DNA of 64,000 bases. It comes from Doryteuthis pealeii (taxonomy: Eukaryota; Mollusca; Cephalopoda; Myopsida; Loliginidae). Location: the NCBI GenBank assembly GCA_023376005.1, contig CM042139.1, positions 138,457,174 through 138,521,173 on the forward strand, read 5' to 3'. A program made the position numbers and the translations under genes. Below are positions 47,852 through 59,539 of the stretch, one piece after another (within the stretch, counting starts at the first letter, position 1; each line of letters begins with the position of its first letter). A model generated the notes under the pieces. That model did no database searches, was not told the origin of the DNA, and worked only from the letters and a program-made list of their open reading frames with translations.

Positions 47852-49660
47852 TAATATTTCAGTAATATATATTTCTAAAAGTAATATACTTGAATAATAC
47901 ACAGACCTTTACCTAAAAGTATTTACCTAACTAGTAATGTATTAGGTTTGTTTTCTTAATCTATTCTTTGGTTCAACTAATCTTTACTGTTTCACACAGA
48001 TAACATGATAATCAAGGGGATTGCATTCTGGGAAGTTAGACTGACAGATTTTATGGGTGAAATAGTCGCAGAAATATCATCACAGCCAAACTTGGATTTT
48101 CCTGCATATGTGACATGGCACAGAGTATTCTTTCCAGATGTAGGGTCTTCCAATACACATAATTTCGATTAAGAGCAATACTACCTCCTCCAGACACTAA
48201 ATATAGGCATCCATCTTGAATCTGAAGCTATGTCTCGAGATAGATGGTGGCATAACGTCACGATCATTAGTGACCACACTTTCTGATGGGGACTAGGTAT
48301 TTGATTTTTGATGAGTTCAATATCAGTTACTGGCAGAAATAGCAAAGTATGTTTATGTGAAAGAGAACTTAAGTTTCCTGAAAAACTTTGCTGCCCGGAC
48401 TTTCTGCTTGTTATTCATGACTTGTAATAAACATTGTCTCTTTTCCCATATTGTATAATATATACCGAATATCGTCGTTGACAAATTCCCATAAGAGTGA
48501 ATTGTGTCATTTCCTTACAGATAGTGCCCAACTGCCTCTAGTTTGCTGCACAGTAGACACAGTCTGAAACAAACCAATCACTTGAACGAAATTAAGAATC
48601 TAAAATGACGACAATTTATGCATCGCGCTCTGTACATACAAGAATGATGAACAAGAATTCTTAATGTGTTCCAACGGATAAAATGCTGGATTTGCTGCTT
48701 CATGGCCAAACTTGCTTTGCTCCATGTTAATGTCTTTGTGAAAGAAATGAATCAATTCGTTTGCACCTACTATCTATGGGTAGATAATACGACAGACTGT
48801 TTTTAATTCTTTTAGCTTTGGTTAGGCGACTATTCTAGAAGGACAACTCTGAATTCAAAGCATTTTTAATACTTTTAAAAATAAAGCCCGGGACACATCT
48901 TGCCTATAGAGTAGGAATTAGATAAATATATTCGTTATGTGTGTCGCGAACTTTGTTTCTTGACACTGACAAGAGGAAGGAAGTGCCAAATAAGTTTTGT
49001 CTCGAAAATGAACTCATATTTGTGACATTTCAATGTGCATGTCTTCGATAAAGAAATACGTTGTATAGTTGTTTTTTTTGTCTTTGTTTTTGTTTTTGTT
49101 TTATTCTATAGACGATGGAGGACAGATTTGTCCTTTCATATTAGGACATCAGCAACTCGAAATGGTAGGAGCGTTTTGACTTAAGCCTAAAAGCAGACAA
49201 CTGCATTTCTTTGCGTCCGAAACTACAACTGACACTTTTTGAACCTCTTAAAGTTGCATGTGATGGCCTCTAGCCACTGAATGATTCTCCTGCCTCCCCC
49301 CTCCCACCGTATCCACGCCCGCCCCAACACTGAATGAACTTTTGACTTGTCCCTGTCAATCACGTATGCAATAGCCTGGCATTTGCAGCACTGGGGTGGG
49401 GATGGGGGGCGGACCACCGCATTACACATCTCCCTTACACCATTTTCAAATTCATATATGAAGATATTATTTTCCCTATATCTTCCACTATTATTCCTTG
49501 TAGTTTCCCATTTTTTCTCTTTCCTTCTTACCTTCCTTCCTTTCTTCATCGACATCCAAAAACTAGATCACGAGAATAAAAATGCATATTTTAATTTTTG
49601 CAATGTACAGATCTAAAAAGTATACAACATTAAAAATGTGTATATTTACCCCATGCAGAC
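47852..49660. other. Unassigned stretch
   Basis: Moderately AT-rich, no microsatellite over 40 bp, no recognised repeat. A 55-codon frame at 48,005-48,172 and frames at 49,223-49,616 have no recognised motif. It could be unique intergenic or intronic DNA. Confidence 0.4.
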
Positions 49661-49664
49661 ACAT

Positions 49665-49835
49665 GCGAGCAGGAGGTGACACAAGGTCCATTTCAAGGCG
49701 CAGTTTACTAGCTTTGAATTCAGAGTTTTCCTTCTCCTAGACTGGTTGCATAACCAAGTTTAAAGGGCTCAGTATACCTTACTATTGTTCCATGGCTGCA
49801 AGGAGAATTGTTTGCTGCGTATCTTTCCCAAGTCT
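49665..49835 (+). repeat. Repeat family C, copy with 5' flank
   Basis: gtgacacaaggtccatttca, gcgcagtttactagctttga, ttcagagttttccttctcct, agactggttgcataaccaag, ctattgttccatggctgc. Cut off by (CT)n. Confidence 0.65.

Positions 49836-49927
<92 letters not shown>
49836..49927. repeat. (CT)n-(AT)n microsatellite
   Basis: CT run 49,836-49,886 followed by AT run to 49,927. Confidence 0.95.
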
Positions 49928-49931
<4 letters not shown>

Positions 49932-50029
49932 TGTGATAGCGTTGGTATAGATTCAACGGTGCTTGGTAATTGTCAGCTTCTCGCCTATGCATTCTTTAGA
50001 CAAAATGCTATATAGCTATATATTTTTTG

Positions 50030-50125
50030 AAAAACCCAGAACTGGAAAAAAAATAGTTGGATGCTTATATTTCGCAAAGGCATAAATACTATTTGAAATT
50101 AAAACCGCATTAAAAATATATTCAA
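50030..50125 (+). repeat. Repeat family C, fragment
   Basis: aatagttggatgcttatatt, ataaatactatttgaaatta, aaaccgcatt match the middle of the family. Confidence 0.5.
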
Positions 50126-50654
50126 AAATATCAGATTACATATTTTTAAATTAACAGGGAAGCAGAGAAAGAATAAGTCCCCCAATCTTCCAAGAAAAGT
50201 CCCGGCTGTTAATAAAAAGAAAATAATCTTTCATAAAGGGCTTGCTGTCCCTTGTTTTTATGTAACCTCAATTCTACCGACTAGATCTCTTAATGTCTGA
50301 AACTCCAAGAGACCCTTTTTGAATCTTAATGTATCAGGTGACTGCTAAAGGACTTAATGAATGTCCATGCATTTTCCACAAGAGCCATTTCATTCCCAGT
50401 GTCTGACATAGCCTGTCCTCGTAGGACCTGCTGTGAAAATAAAAAAAGGAAAGATAGAACAAAACAACCAAAATCTCCACACGATACCAGATCTAAATCT
50501 ACCGTCCTTGTAGAAGGATTTTCCTGTCTGGTATCGAACGTATCAGCTACCAACGAACATGTAATCCAAGCGGGGTATCTCCCCCCGCCCCCGATACACA
50601 TACACACACAAATACACACATATGTCGCACACGAAACAGCTGTTTCAACTTTAT

Positions 50655-50699
50655 ACACTGCTGATAAGACTTAATAAAGTTGAAACAGCTGTACGGTGT
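50655..50699 (+). ncRNA. Hammerhead motif, catalytic G8 changed
   Basis: Stem I acactg/cggtgt (one G-U), stem II gactt...aagtt-like, GAAA and triplet GTA are present. The core reads ctgataa, so G8, needed for catalysis, is A. Probably inactive. Confidence 0.65.
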
Positions 50700-51057
50700 T
50701 CCACACTTCGCACGCGTTGTTCGCCGAGGTTGCTTGTCATGATTATTTTCAATAATTATCGAATTTTGTACAATATACGCATTGTAATTGCCTTCAAAAA
50801 TATAAATAATAATATACTTTACTTAACAATGCATCAAAAGCAAATAATCAAATACTATTATTCTTACGCCTGAGCAAAGGCCTAATTTGCGATTCTCTCA
50901 ACGCTCACTGTACTAAGTATAGTAGTGGCGTGTTTATCATTGACAGGTTGATTTGACGTGTTTTGTGTGCTCCGTGCCGGTAGTCCAGAGGTAGAGTCTC
51001 TGACTCTGCGTGCTGGGTTCTCGGGTTTGATCTCTGTCGGAGGGAGATCGTAGGTAT

Positions 51058-51102
51058 ACACGGCTGATGAGACTTAATGAAGTTCAAACAGCTATACAGT
51101 GT
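51058..51102 (+). ncRNA. Hammerhead motif, catalytic G12 changed
   Basis: CTGATGA is intact and stem II is gactt-aatg-aagtt, but the second core strand reads caaa instead of gaaa (G12 to C). Stem I acacgg/cagtgt has a mismatch. Probably inactive. Confidence 0.65.
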
Positions 51103-51225
51103 TCCGCACGTCGCACGCGTTGTTCCCCGAGTTTGCTTGTCATGATTATTTTCAATAATTATCGAATTCTATACGATATACGCATTGTAATTGCCTTCAA
51201 AAATATGAATAATAATAATGATAAT

Positions 51226-51452
51226 AGCTCAGTCAGTAGAGCGTTCGGCTAGAAACCACAAGGTTCCTAGTTCTATACTCGCCCTCGCCAACTCAGCGTA
51301 TGAGTAGCACAGGGGTCTGTGCGGTAAAGTAAGGAGCTGATGGTAGGTGTGGCGGTCCACCTCAGACGCAAAAATTATCTCCTTGGTCTAGCGCTAGTGA
51401 AAAGGGGATATACTCCATGGCTGATACCGACATTAGGCTGCCCCGACGACTT
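51226..51452 (+). mobile_element. tRNA-derived SINE A, complete copy
   Basis: tagctcagtcagtagagcgt (A box), aggttcctagttctatactc (diverged B box), ccaactcagcgtatgagtag, gcggtaaagtaaggagctga, tatctccttggtctagc, gataccgacattaggc, then gacgactttacttactt and a long (AT)n. An independent copy useful for judging the palindrome arms. Confidence 0.85.
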
Positions 51453-51460
51453 TACTTACT

Positions 51461-51655
<195 letters not shown>

Positions 51656-51659
51656 CCAA

Positions 51660-51892
51660 CGAATTTCATTTCAAATAAGGATTTACTCTGATGAAGGTCG
51701 AATTTTGTTTGTGTGCGGAACATTTCTACATTTTTCTATTATTATTATTTCATTGCATTTGGTTATTTAAAAATAATAATAGTTTGAATGATATACACAT
51801 GGATAAACTCCTGACCGACACACGTGTAAGTAAAATTGATTAAAATATCCTATTTTATCCATTCTATACTTTCTTTCCTTTATTTATTTTTT

Positions 51893-51896
<4 letters not shown>
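51660..51896 (+). mobile_element. Second copy of the Penelope 5'-region repeat
   Basis: Matches 35,400-35,660 in order: ctctgatgaaggtc, catttttctattattatt, aataataatagt, cacacgtgtaagtaaaattg, ttatccatt, ttctttcctttatt, followed by (AT)n at 51,897-51,933. No coding region follows. Confidence 0.5.
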
Positions 51897-51933
<37 letters not shown>

Positions 51934-51936
<3 letters not shown>

Positions 51937-52553
51937 AGTGCTCAATATCATTGATTGCGCATCTATATCTAAGGATCGAGTTGAACTAGAAGCCGGGACG
52001 CTCGGTAACTGTCCGTTTCTCTATGATGTGTTCATGGTGCGATGATCATATAGGCGAGAAACAGATAAATACGAAGTGCCGTTGAGTCTATGTCTACGCT
52101 ATCCTAACATTTACATTTTACATGTATAAATGAATGTATCTTTGTGTGCATTAGGTGTAATGAAATGCCGGTTCAGCTGGAATATTAATAGTATATTGCA
52201 CAAAGAAGAAAATTGTTCTACTTTTCTTTAGTCAGTTTTCTAGGTACCCATGTTTATACTTTTATATTTTTCTCATAAAATCATTGTTTTTATATGGCTT
52301 TTCTTAAGGGTGAATAAAAGTATTCGGTTATAGAATCAACTCAGACTCACACAGTATGTAAGAATTGCACACACACGCATGCGCAAAATCATAGTAATCT
52401 ATAAGTGAAATATGGAACATTTACAACCTTTCTGAGATTACACTTACACGCACACACATGTGCATATAAAGAATTTTAAGACCCACATTACGTCTGTCTC
52501 TTTCGCGATATAGAACCACATAAAAACGTTATACACACTTACATCCATACCCC

Positions 52554-52606
<53 letters not shown>

Positions 52607-53950
52607 CTACTTATGAAACCCCATATCAAAGGCTGTGTTATATGTATCCCTTCGAGATTACACCATGTTGGTATCATTCCTATTATCAATACGTCTTTTT
52701 TTTTCTTTTTTGTCCTTATTATTATTCTATTTTTTTCTTTTGCATTTTAACTTAACATACTTCGTTATATACTTTCTACACTTTTCTTTTTATTTAAAAG
52801 TATATATTTTGGGGTATAGATTACTTTCCTTACCATTGTTCCTATTAAGACAGCTATGAAAAATTGTTGGCAAAAGTAACGCATGACCCAAAATATATCA
52901 GGGGCGTCCCGTAGTGATATAATGGTGGGCAAGCAAGTCTTTAGATAAAAGGAAAAGTGATCAATATATAAAAAAATATAGTTATATTCTTAATAATTCC
53001 AGGGCAATTTTATCCCTGTCACCGCCCACTAAAATTTGCTTAACTCTGAATTTTTTAAAAATTCACACGAAAATTCCGCTATTTACAAATATTTTTTCAC
53101 AGCTTTTATACCAAAAGATAGAGAAAAAAGATTTTGAGGGATGAAATGTAATATCTAAATTTATTTTCGAAACATTTATAGTAAACTTTTACTGAATTCC
53201 TCAAGTATGCATTTAATATATCACATATCAAATTGAAGATATATTCAAACTCTATTTTCTCAGAAAATTACACGTCAATCTTCTAAGGGGTTTAGCCAGA
53301 ATATCATTTTGAAATGAGGGTAACACCATGGACGGCATCAAAAAAATAATTCACGGCGAAATGCACCAAAATGCGCGATATGGCAGTTTTGTTTTTTTTT
53401 TATTAAAAGAAAATGTGGAAGTTATTTCATATATAATAGCATCAAATTAAATATCTGTTTATTTGCAATTTGATGATATAAGTTTGATAGTAATACGATG
53501 TTTGTCTGCGAATATATAAGGATTCTATTGTAAGGAGTTTGCCTAAAAATAGAATTCTGATGTTTTGGCCGTGAGTGTGAATTGCTACAAAAAGAAACCG
53601 TTATAAAAAGAAAACTGTAAAAAATCTAATTCTCCGTGGACCTATCAAACATAATGCATCTTATACCCTTCATTAATGCTATCAAAATGATTGAGGGGGC
53701 ATGACAACAATACAATAAAAAAATATTCAGAATTATAGTGTAGTAATACGTAGCCAATCAACCGTTTCTATAGCATGAAGTGTTTTCACATGACGAGATC
53801 TTTGTTTGCAAAACATTTACTTGAAATAAAATATAATGTGCTTAGTTATTAGTGCACGTGGCATTCAAAGGAGAGAGAGAGAGAGAGATAAACGATCATT
53901 TCTCTCTAAAAATTTTAATATCGATGGGTATTAATTATGCGATTAAATTG
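51934..53950. other. Unassigned stretch
   Basis: Includes (AT)n at 52,558-52,602 and AT-rich sequence without recognised repeats. The block near 52,900 (caggggcgtcccgtag) resembles DNA-transposon ends, but no inverted partner was found. Confidence 0.4.
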
Positions 53951-53951
53951 G

Positions 53952-53955
<4 letters not shown>

Positions 53956-54022
<67 letters not shown>
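53956..54022. repeat. (AT)n microsatellite
   Basis: Pure AT run of about 66 bp. Confidence 0.95.
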
Positions 54023-54025
<3 letters not shown>

Positions 54026-54399
54026 CAAACGTTTCCGGCCCATGGACTTATTTGTTTAAGAACACCAGGGAGTGAGTGGGTAAGAGAAAGAATTAGTGGA
54101 AAATGATTTACAGAATTAAAAATATCGCCGAGAATGTGTATGTTACAATGTTCTTATTTTATTTTGGGATATGCTTTTTTTTTACATTTAAAATACAATT
54201 TCAAAAAAGCTAATCCTAAACGTTTGAATGTTTTGAAACATAAATATATTTTTTCTAATAACTGTTTAGTACATAGGACAAAAGCTTTAATTCAGTTCCT
54301 TATTGCTTGTTTTTCTTAAATTGCATAAAAGTAATAAGAAATATGTTTTAACTGTAAAAACACAACAATTAAAAAGAGCTAAGTATTAAACACGTGTCC

Positions 54400-54639
54400 T
54401 TATTTATTGATCTCTAACGGCATGGGCTGCAGAATACAGGGACTGCACCTCTGCTGAGGAAGAAATCCATTCAATTGAGCCGTGGGTGGCGACCCATGAT
54501 GCTTTTGAACGGAATCATTATGGCTGAGAAATCCATGACTTGCAACACTTAAGTTTACATTCAAAGTTGAAATCATTTCTTCCATGTTATTGATCCACAT
54601 GAAGTTTATTACCAGATGAGGTTGGTTCTTCCAATTTAT
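54400..54639 (-). CDS. Candidate terminal exon of an unknown host gene
   Basis: On the minus strand a plausible splice acceptor (cctttcatgtttatag) precedes an open frame starting INWKNQPHLVINFMWINNME that ends LQPMPLEINK with a stop; aataaa overlaps the stop region. Codon composition looks balanced rather than repeat-like, with a Pro/Gln/His-containing stretch (VQKHHGSPPTAQLNGFLPQQ). The protein is not recognised. It may equally be a chance frame; no upstream exon could be identified. Confidence 0.3.
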   Translation of the reverse strand: MNWKNQPHLVINFMWINNMEEMISTLNVNLSVASHGFLSHNDSVQKHHGSPPTAQLNGFLPQQRCSPCILQPMPLEINK

Positions 54640-54845
54640 CTATAAACATGAAAGGTTAATGAAAGGTCAAACAAAAAATAATGTCAACCAATATATTGAT
54701 ACACATTGAGTTGATGTACATTATTTCTACTAGTTTATAAAGCTAACTCAAACAAAATTATTTAGCAATATATGAATACACATGGAGTTAATGAAATATT
54801 TATCATAATTTTCTATCAATTTATTAATGCAAGTAAATTATACAA

Positions 54846-54853
54846 ATTATATA

Positions 54854-54916
<63 letters not shown>

Positions 54917-54933
54917 GTGTGTGTGTGCGTGTT

Positions 54934-55000
<67 letters not shown>

Positions 55001-55033
55001 CTGTATGTCTGTCTCTGTCTCTGTCACTGTGTC

Positions 55034-55096
<63 letters not shown>

Positions 55097-55100
55097 GTGC
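54846..55100. repeat. Compound (AT)n-(GT)n-(AT)n-(TGTC)n-(CT)n cluster
   Basis: AT run 54,862-54,913, short GT run, AT run 54,937-54,994, then TGTC- and CT-rich runs to about 55,089. Long frames on both strands are artefacts. Confidence 0.95.
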
Positions 55101-55274
55101 CTGTGTGCTTGTGTGAATGTATATATTTGGTAAAGAAAAAGTTTTAAAATCGGTCATTTTGCGGTTATATTGCTCTGTTCGATTTAACTTGGACCTGAAA
55201 AACTCTAACATTCTTCGGTTGGAAGAAAGGTCCAACTTAGAATCGCCCTGATACCAACTGACTTAGTAACCCAG

Positions 55275-55275
55275 C

Positions 55276-55351
<76 letters not shown>

Positions 55352-55440
55352 ACAGGATTTGGTATCAAATAATAAGTGTTGATAGACCGTTGAACTTCAA
55401 CCAACCAACTAACCAACCAACCAACCAATGAACCAACCAG
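55275..55440. repeat. (AT)n and (AACC)n repeats
   Basis: AT run about 55,275-55,348, and an aacc-type tetranucleotide run at 55,397-55,438. Confidence 0.9.
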
Positions 55441-55954
55441 CTTCCCACTCAGCATTTCATAGTTTTTTAGAAGTGTTGTCTAATATTCATTTAGCATCTC
55501 AGCCTTATAAATCTTTGATCTTCATAATATCTGGGTCTTCTTTCCTTCAGTGTTTTCTTTTCTTTTAGATTTGAATACCTTTATATATCTTTGATATTTC
55601 CATTTTCTGCGATTTTTTAGAGATTCCTTAACATAACCTTATTCTCCCTTGAGTTAAAAAAAACAAAAAAACATTACTTTGAATCCTGTTAGTTTATCAA
55701 TATTAATGGCATTTTCTCTCAACTAATCTATTTCTCATCATTGTTTTATACTTATTCAATTGTTTTTTTTTTCTTTCTTATATACTCGGTTCTAAGTCTA
55801 CCGTTTTTGCTTTCGTTGTTATTTCACAAAATGAATGTTTTTTCTGCACAGCAGACAAAAATAAGTAAATGTTTGATACATATATTTATTTTCGTTTTCA
55901 TTCTCAAGGCAATATTGCAAGATATTACATACCTAAACTAGAACTAGAGCAACT

Positions 55955-56065
55955 CACGTGGTCTAATGGTTAGCAAGCTATATTAACAGCCCATTGTTTG
56001 TGAGTTCGATTATCACTGGGTGCTCTATACTTCTGACCTCTAACTTAACCTTAGTAAATAACTGC
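55955..56065 (+). mobile_element. Third type of tRNA-derived SINE head (SINE D)
   Basis: gtggtctaatggttagcaag (A box) and gtgagttcgattatcact (B box) lie about 35 bases apart, followed by ctctatacttctgacct. The acceptor ends do not pair well, so a SINE or tRNA pseudogene is likelier than a working tRNA. Confidence 0.5.
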
Positions 56066-56174
56066 CTACATTAGCAATATATATATAATCTTTGTAATCC
56101 TGATATGTATTTAGCCAACCCCTCCACATGAGCAGGATACAACGCAAAGTTAATCATTTAAGCGGGGTTTTAAC

Positions 56175-56260
56175 ATGTTTGAATTCAGAGTTTTGACTTC
56201 TCCTAGACCGGTTGCCGTATCAGGTTTAAAAAGACAAATGTCTCCATAATATCTTTATAA
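56175..56260 (+). repeat. Repeat family C, fragment
   Basis: tgaattcagagttttgactt, ctcctagaccggttgccgta, tcaggtttaaaaag. Confidence 0.6.
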
Positions 56261-56264
56261 GAGC

Positions 56265-57050
56265 TTTCTATATATATATTCACAGGTATCAAATATTCAT
56301 ATAGGATCCGACCTTTCAGTGGGAATTGTGTCCTCTGTATAGAGATACGATCTTCCTCCTAATCATCATGAGTATGACGCTAAACTGCAACTGGTGGTGA
56401 AGTTACAGTTCCAGAGGTATGGGGAATCTGGAGTTACCATTCATTGACATTATAGCTCATAGCCACTCTGATTCAGAGTCGTAGTACCTCTTAGGGTCTA
56501 ACCTATGAGTCGAATAGATATGTTTGGAAATCATTTGTATTAGATAGTAATCCTTCATCATGATCTAACCGCAAAAATAGTAATAAACTAGAGAACATGT
56601 AAATATAACCATAGAATGTATGTCATTGAAAAACTCGATGGAATGTATGCCATTGAAAAACTCGATGAGTCTTAATGTGCCACACTTAAAAGTAGGGATA
56701 AACGAAATTAAACTGTAATTCCATTGCCAAATATAGTGAATATTTCCCAAGCAGTAATTTTCGGCAAAGTAAATAGGTGTGCAGATGTATTCAGGACATA
56801 GAAGGCAAACATTTACAAGGATTATCCTATTTTTGAATACTCCAAAATATGTAGAAATCACAGAAACGTGTATTGTTTATTTTCAATGATTTTTACATCC
56901 TTTTTTGATTCCAGAATGTATGTATTTTTATACATAATTACCATTTCAATCAAGGCATTTTTGTAGGCACCATGACTTTTTTTGTATGTCAATGTCATAC
57001 CAGCTCATCACGATATCATTGAGGAACCTCGTCATTGTTGCAATTTCCCT
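56265..57050. other. Unassigned stretch
   Basis: A short direct repeat, ccattgaaaaactcgatg, occurs at 56,623 and 56,650 (27-bp period). No gene recognised. Confidence 0.4.
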
Positions 57051-57053
57051 GCA

Positions 57054-57355
57054 TTACTTGCGCACGATTCTGACATCCATGCACGACTCGCCAAAGAGTT
57101 TCCTTAATGTGCGATGAATTTTAATCGCTTTAATGCATTTTGCATTCAAAAGCCGAATAGATGCGCGGACTTCACACATACAGGAATCATAAATCGGGAG
57201 CTCCATCAGAAACCACTGACAAGCGATAACTAAATGTTGCAATGAGGCTTGCTTAGGAACAGAGGAAACAACAACAAACATAACAGTTATCCGAAACTAC
57301 AATTTCCCTGTGGCCCCAGCGCTTTGGAAACATTACTTTTGGGATTACCCTCGTA
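57054..57355 (-). pseudogene. Mariner-family element, 5' end with transposase N-terminus
   Basis: On the minus strand the end tacgagggtaatcccaaaag is a mariner-type terminal repeat. About 200 bp inside, an open frame contains CEVRASIRLLNAKCIKAIKI and HRTLRKLFGESCMDVRIVRK, the first helix-turn-helix of mariner/SETMAR-type transposases, then stops. It is a different lineage from the copy at 31.3 kb. The catalytic domain is missing. Confidence 0.7.
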
Positions 57356-57359
57356 TTTA

Positions 57360-58330
57360 AAGAAAAGAAAACACTATTAACGTGTTAGTGTTAACTAATA
57401 GAACTATACTGTTACTTTTGGCTCAATCTGTACTTGGGAGATATTTAATACATAATATTTATTTTGTGTTCGCTGGATTATATCACTATTAATCGTTTGG
57501 GTCTTGAGGATTTCCATATATGTATTTGTTCTTTTACATTATCGTGTTGCTTTTGTTTTTATTTGTTTGTTTTTATTGTTGCCTGTATTTTTCTAGCACT
57601 TGTGTCTTCTTTCTGGGCGTTTCTTTCTTATACTTTGAATTCCCTTCCTTTCTGGGTTTCATCTTGTGCAATATACACATTCTTCTTTTTCAGTATTGAA
57701 GAGAACCAGACGCGAAAGACGATGTGAAATCTCCCAGGAGAACTACAGAGGAAGAGTTCATTGCTTGAAGTAGTCGGTGAGCAGCTAGGAAATTTCCCTT
57801 CCCAGTAGTCAAACCTGATTTATCAACAGTAAACCCAGAAGGGAATATTCGCCGACTCAAATACGCTACGTTCTACGAATCTCCAACCCACAAGGGGTTA
57901 ATCACAACTCTGCGTTATCATTTATCTTAGAAATAGCGCCATTCTACTTTATGAGATATGCCTGGAAAGTATGAAGCAGACATGAATAACCAGAGAACAA
58001 TTTGTGCGGCCTGGATGCAAATTAGCTAGGAATTCGTGTGTAAGGAGTAACTACTGCACATACAGTCAAAGGTAATACGAGACTGTGTGTGGGTAACGCA
58101 TTATAAATTATGGTATTTGCAAACTTGGAGGGTATTTCCGTAGGTTTGTTACAAATTAATAACAGATATGAGGCAATTATTTTATTTCATATTTTATTCG
58201 TATTTATGAGATGATTTTTTTGTTTAATAACTTAACAGTCTGGTTTCATAAAATATACCCAATGTCTGCTATGCTCAGAGAGACAAGTAACACTTGTAGA
58301 ATTACGGAGGATACAACGACTGAAATGTTT
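57360..58330. other. Unassigned stretch
   Basis: No recognised repeat. The hydrophobic frame at 57,464-57,727 is probably chance. Confidence 0.4.
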
Positions 58331-58334
58331 ATAT

Positions 58335-58677
58335 AGATCGGAAGACCGCCCTGTGCGTGATTTGAAACCGGACTGCCAAGTCACTAGAAGAGGAATATTA
58401 ACCTACTCTAAACAAATCATAAAATCTAAGAAGTTCGTTTAGTGTAGGGGTTATGAGATCGGCCTGTCAGCTTGGCAGTCCGGTTTCAAATCACGCACAG
58501 GGCGGTCTTCCGATCTATAGCTCTGCTGATGAGGCCTAATAGGCCGAAATGTACATACAGAGATTGATTTTTCTCGATTTGTTTAGCCATACATTTAATA
58601 GGTATTCCCGCCTAATTCATTATTAATTCATTAATTTTCAAAATTAGGTACGACTCCAATTAAGCACTTATTCTCCC
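58335..58677. mobile_element. Ribozyme fold-back element with one arm mostly deleted
   Basis: Left remnant 58,335-58,380 (agatcggaagaccgccctgt ... actgccaag, minus orientation), then the family's central spacer (tcactagaagaggaatatta), then one complete unit: A box (agtgtaggggt), B box ggtttcaaatc, hammerhead, AT-rich tail and the terminal attctccca. The left-arm deletion removed its ribozyme and part of its head. Confidence 0.8.
58521..58562 (+). ncRNA. Hammerhead ribozyme (type I), intact core
   Basis: ctctg, CTGATGA, ggcctaataggcc, GAAA, tgtacata, cagag: identical to the palindrome copies and outside the palindrome, so it confirms the motif independently. Confidence 0.8.
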
Positions 58678-58849
58678 AGATTTTAATTAAACTCCTCCAT
58701 TTCAAAGGACACCCTTTTCTTTTTCTACAGTTGCATGCCTGGTTCGTCTCATCTCAGAGGCTCTTTATATACTCATCATTTTATCAGTTTGAAAACATTT
58801 GTTTTGCAATGGTTACCGTCGTTGTAAATAGACAGGGAAAGCCAAGTTC

Positions 58850-58965
58850 AAATTCAGGACGAGGCTCTATGAATTTCACATGGCACAAATAGCCTTGGAA
58901 AAGTATGAATCCAACAATTTTCCCTCCAACTATGTTTATTCATCAAATTTAACAACTTATTTCCA
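58850..58965 (-). repeat. Repeat family C, fragment
   Basis: Minus strand: gatgaataaacatagttgga, gggaaaattgttggattcat, with the ccaagg block and the aattcaaact block. Confidence 0.4.
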
Positions 58966-59214
58966 TTTTTATTTTTTAATGCGTTATTAAGTGGATGGTT
59001 AAACTAAATTACACTTCTATCCCTAAATGATTTTTTATTCATTTTATTTTCATTGAAAACAACTCTAGTCAAGATATGTCCATTGTTCTTTAAAGTAAAT
59101 TCAGATTCAATTCAAGCTACCGTAAAAAATGTTAACAATAATAAAAGAAAAAAACAACAACACTCAAACTATCAGTGGGAAAATCCCCGTGACGTAATGA
59201 ATAAACATCTTAGT

Positions 59215-59530
59215 CAGCGATTTCGAACTCCAGGCGCTCTGTTAAGTTCACTTTCGGACTAATACCATTCGGAAAGGTAGGGTGTTCCATTTTGGTGTAG
59301 TGGTTAGCAAGCTAGTCTTGCAGATCTATTACTATTAAATAGCCAGATGGGTGTCTGTACTTGCGCTCTTGTATCCCACACTACACGTGGTGAACTGGTT
59401 GGTTAAATATCAACCTTTGGGAATTGTATAAAACTTATCAACAAAACTATGTATTAAATAGTACAACTACTGTTTATCTACAAACATTTCTTAGGCATTA
59501 AATATCCCAGGATATATCATTAAACTAAGA
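59215..59530 (+). mobile_element. SINE B interrupted by a SINE D head
   Basis: gcgatttcgaactccaggcg, ctttcggactaataccattc and ggaaaggtaggg are SINE B. At about 59,286 a tRNA-like ttggtgtagtggttagcaag (SINE D type) begins, and SINE B tail sequence (ggcattaaatatccc, cattaaactaagaaacc) resumes at about 59,492. Confidence 0.55.
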
Positions 59531-59539
59531 AACCAATCC

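Larger units (their letters stand above)
50632..51222 (+). mobile_element. Second tandem dimer of ~404-bp tRNA-like/hammerhead units
   Basis: Two hammerhead cores lie 403 bases apart (50,661 and 51,064), the same period as the 21.7-22.3 kb dimer though the sequence is different. After each core comes ttgttc-gccgag or ttgttccccgag, tttgcttgtcatgattattt, caataattatcgaatt and gcattgtaattgccttc. The complete unit has a tRNA-like head: gtagtccagaggtagag (A box, about 50,980) and cgggtttgatctc (B box, about 51,022). A SINE A abuts the 3' end. Confidence 0.7.

Noticed and set aside
48005..48172. A 55-codon frame (IAFWEVRLTDFMGEIVAEIS...).
   Set aside because: Looks vaguely protein-like but is short, has no recognised motif, splice context or repeat partner.
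54816..55235. Long open frames made of YIYIYI, THTHTH, SLSLSL or RERERE repeats, here and at about 5.4, 33.5, 34.5, 43.6, 46.1, 49.8 and 51.4 kb.
   Set aside because: They are translations of dinucleotide and tetranucleotide microsatellites, open on both strands at once.
55955..56030. A functional tRNA gene.
   Set aside because: A and B boxes are present but the acceptor ends and the anticodon arm do not fold convincingly; a SINE or tRNA pseudogene fits better.
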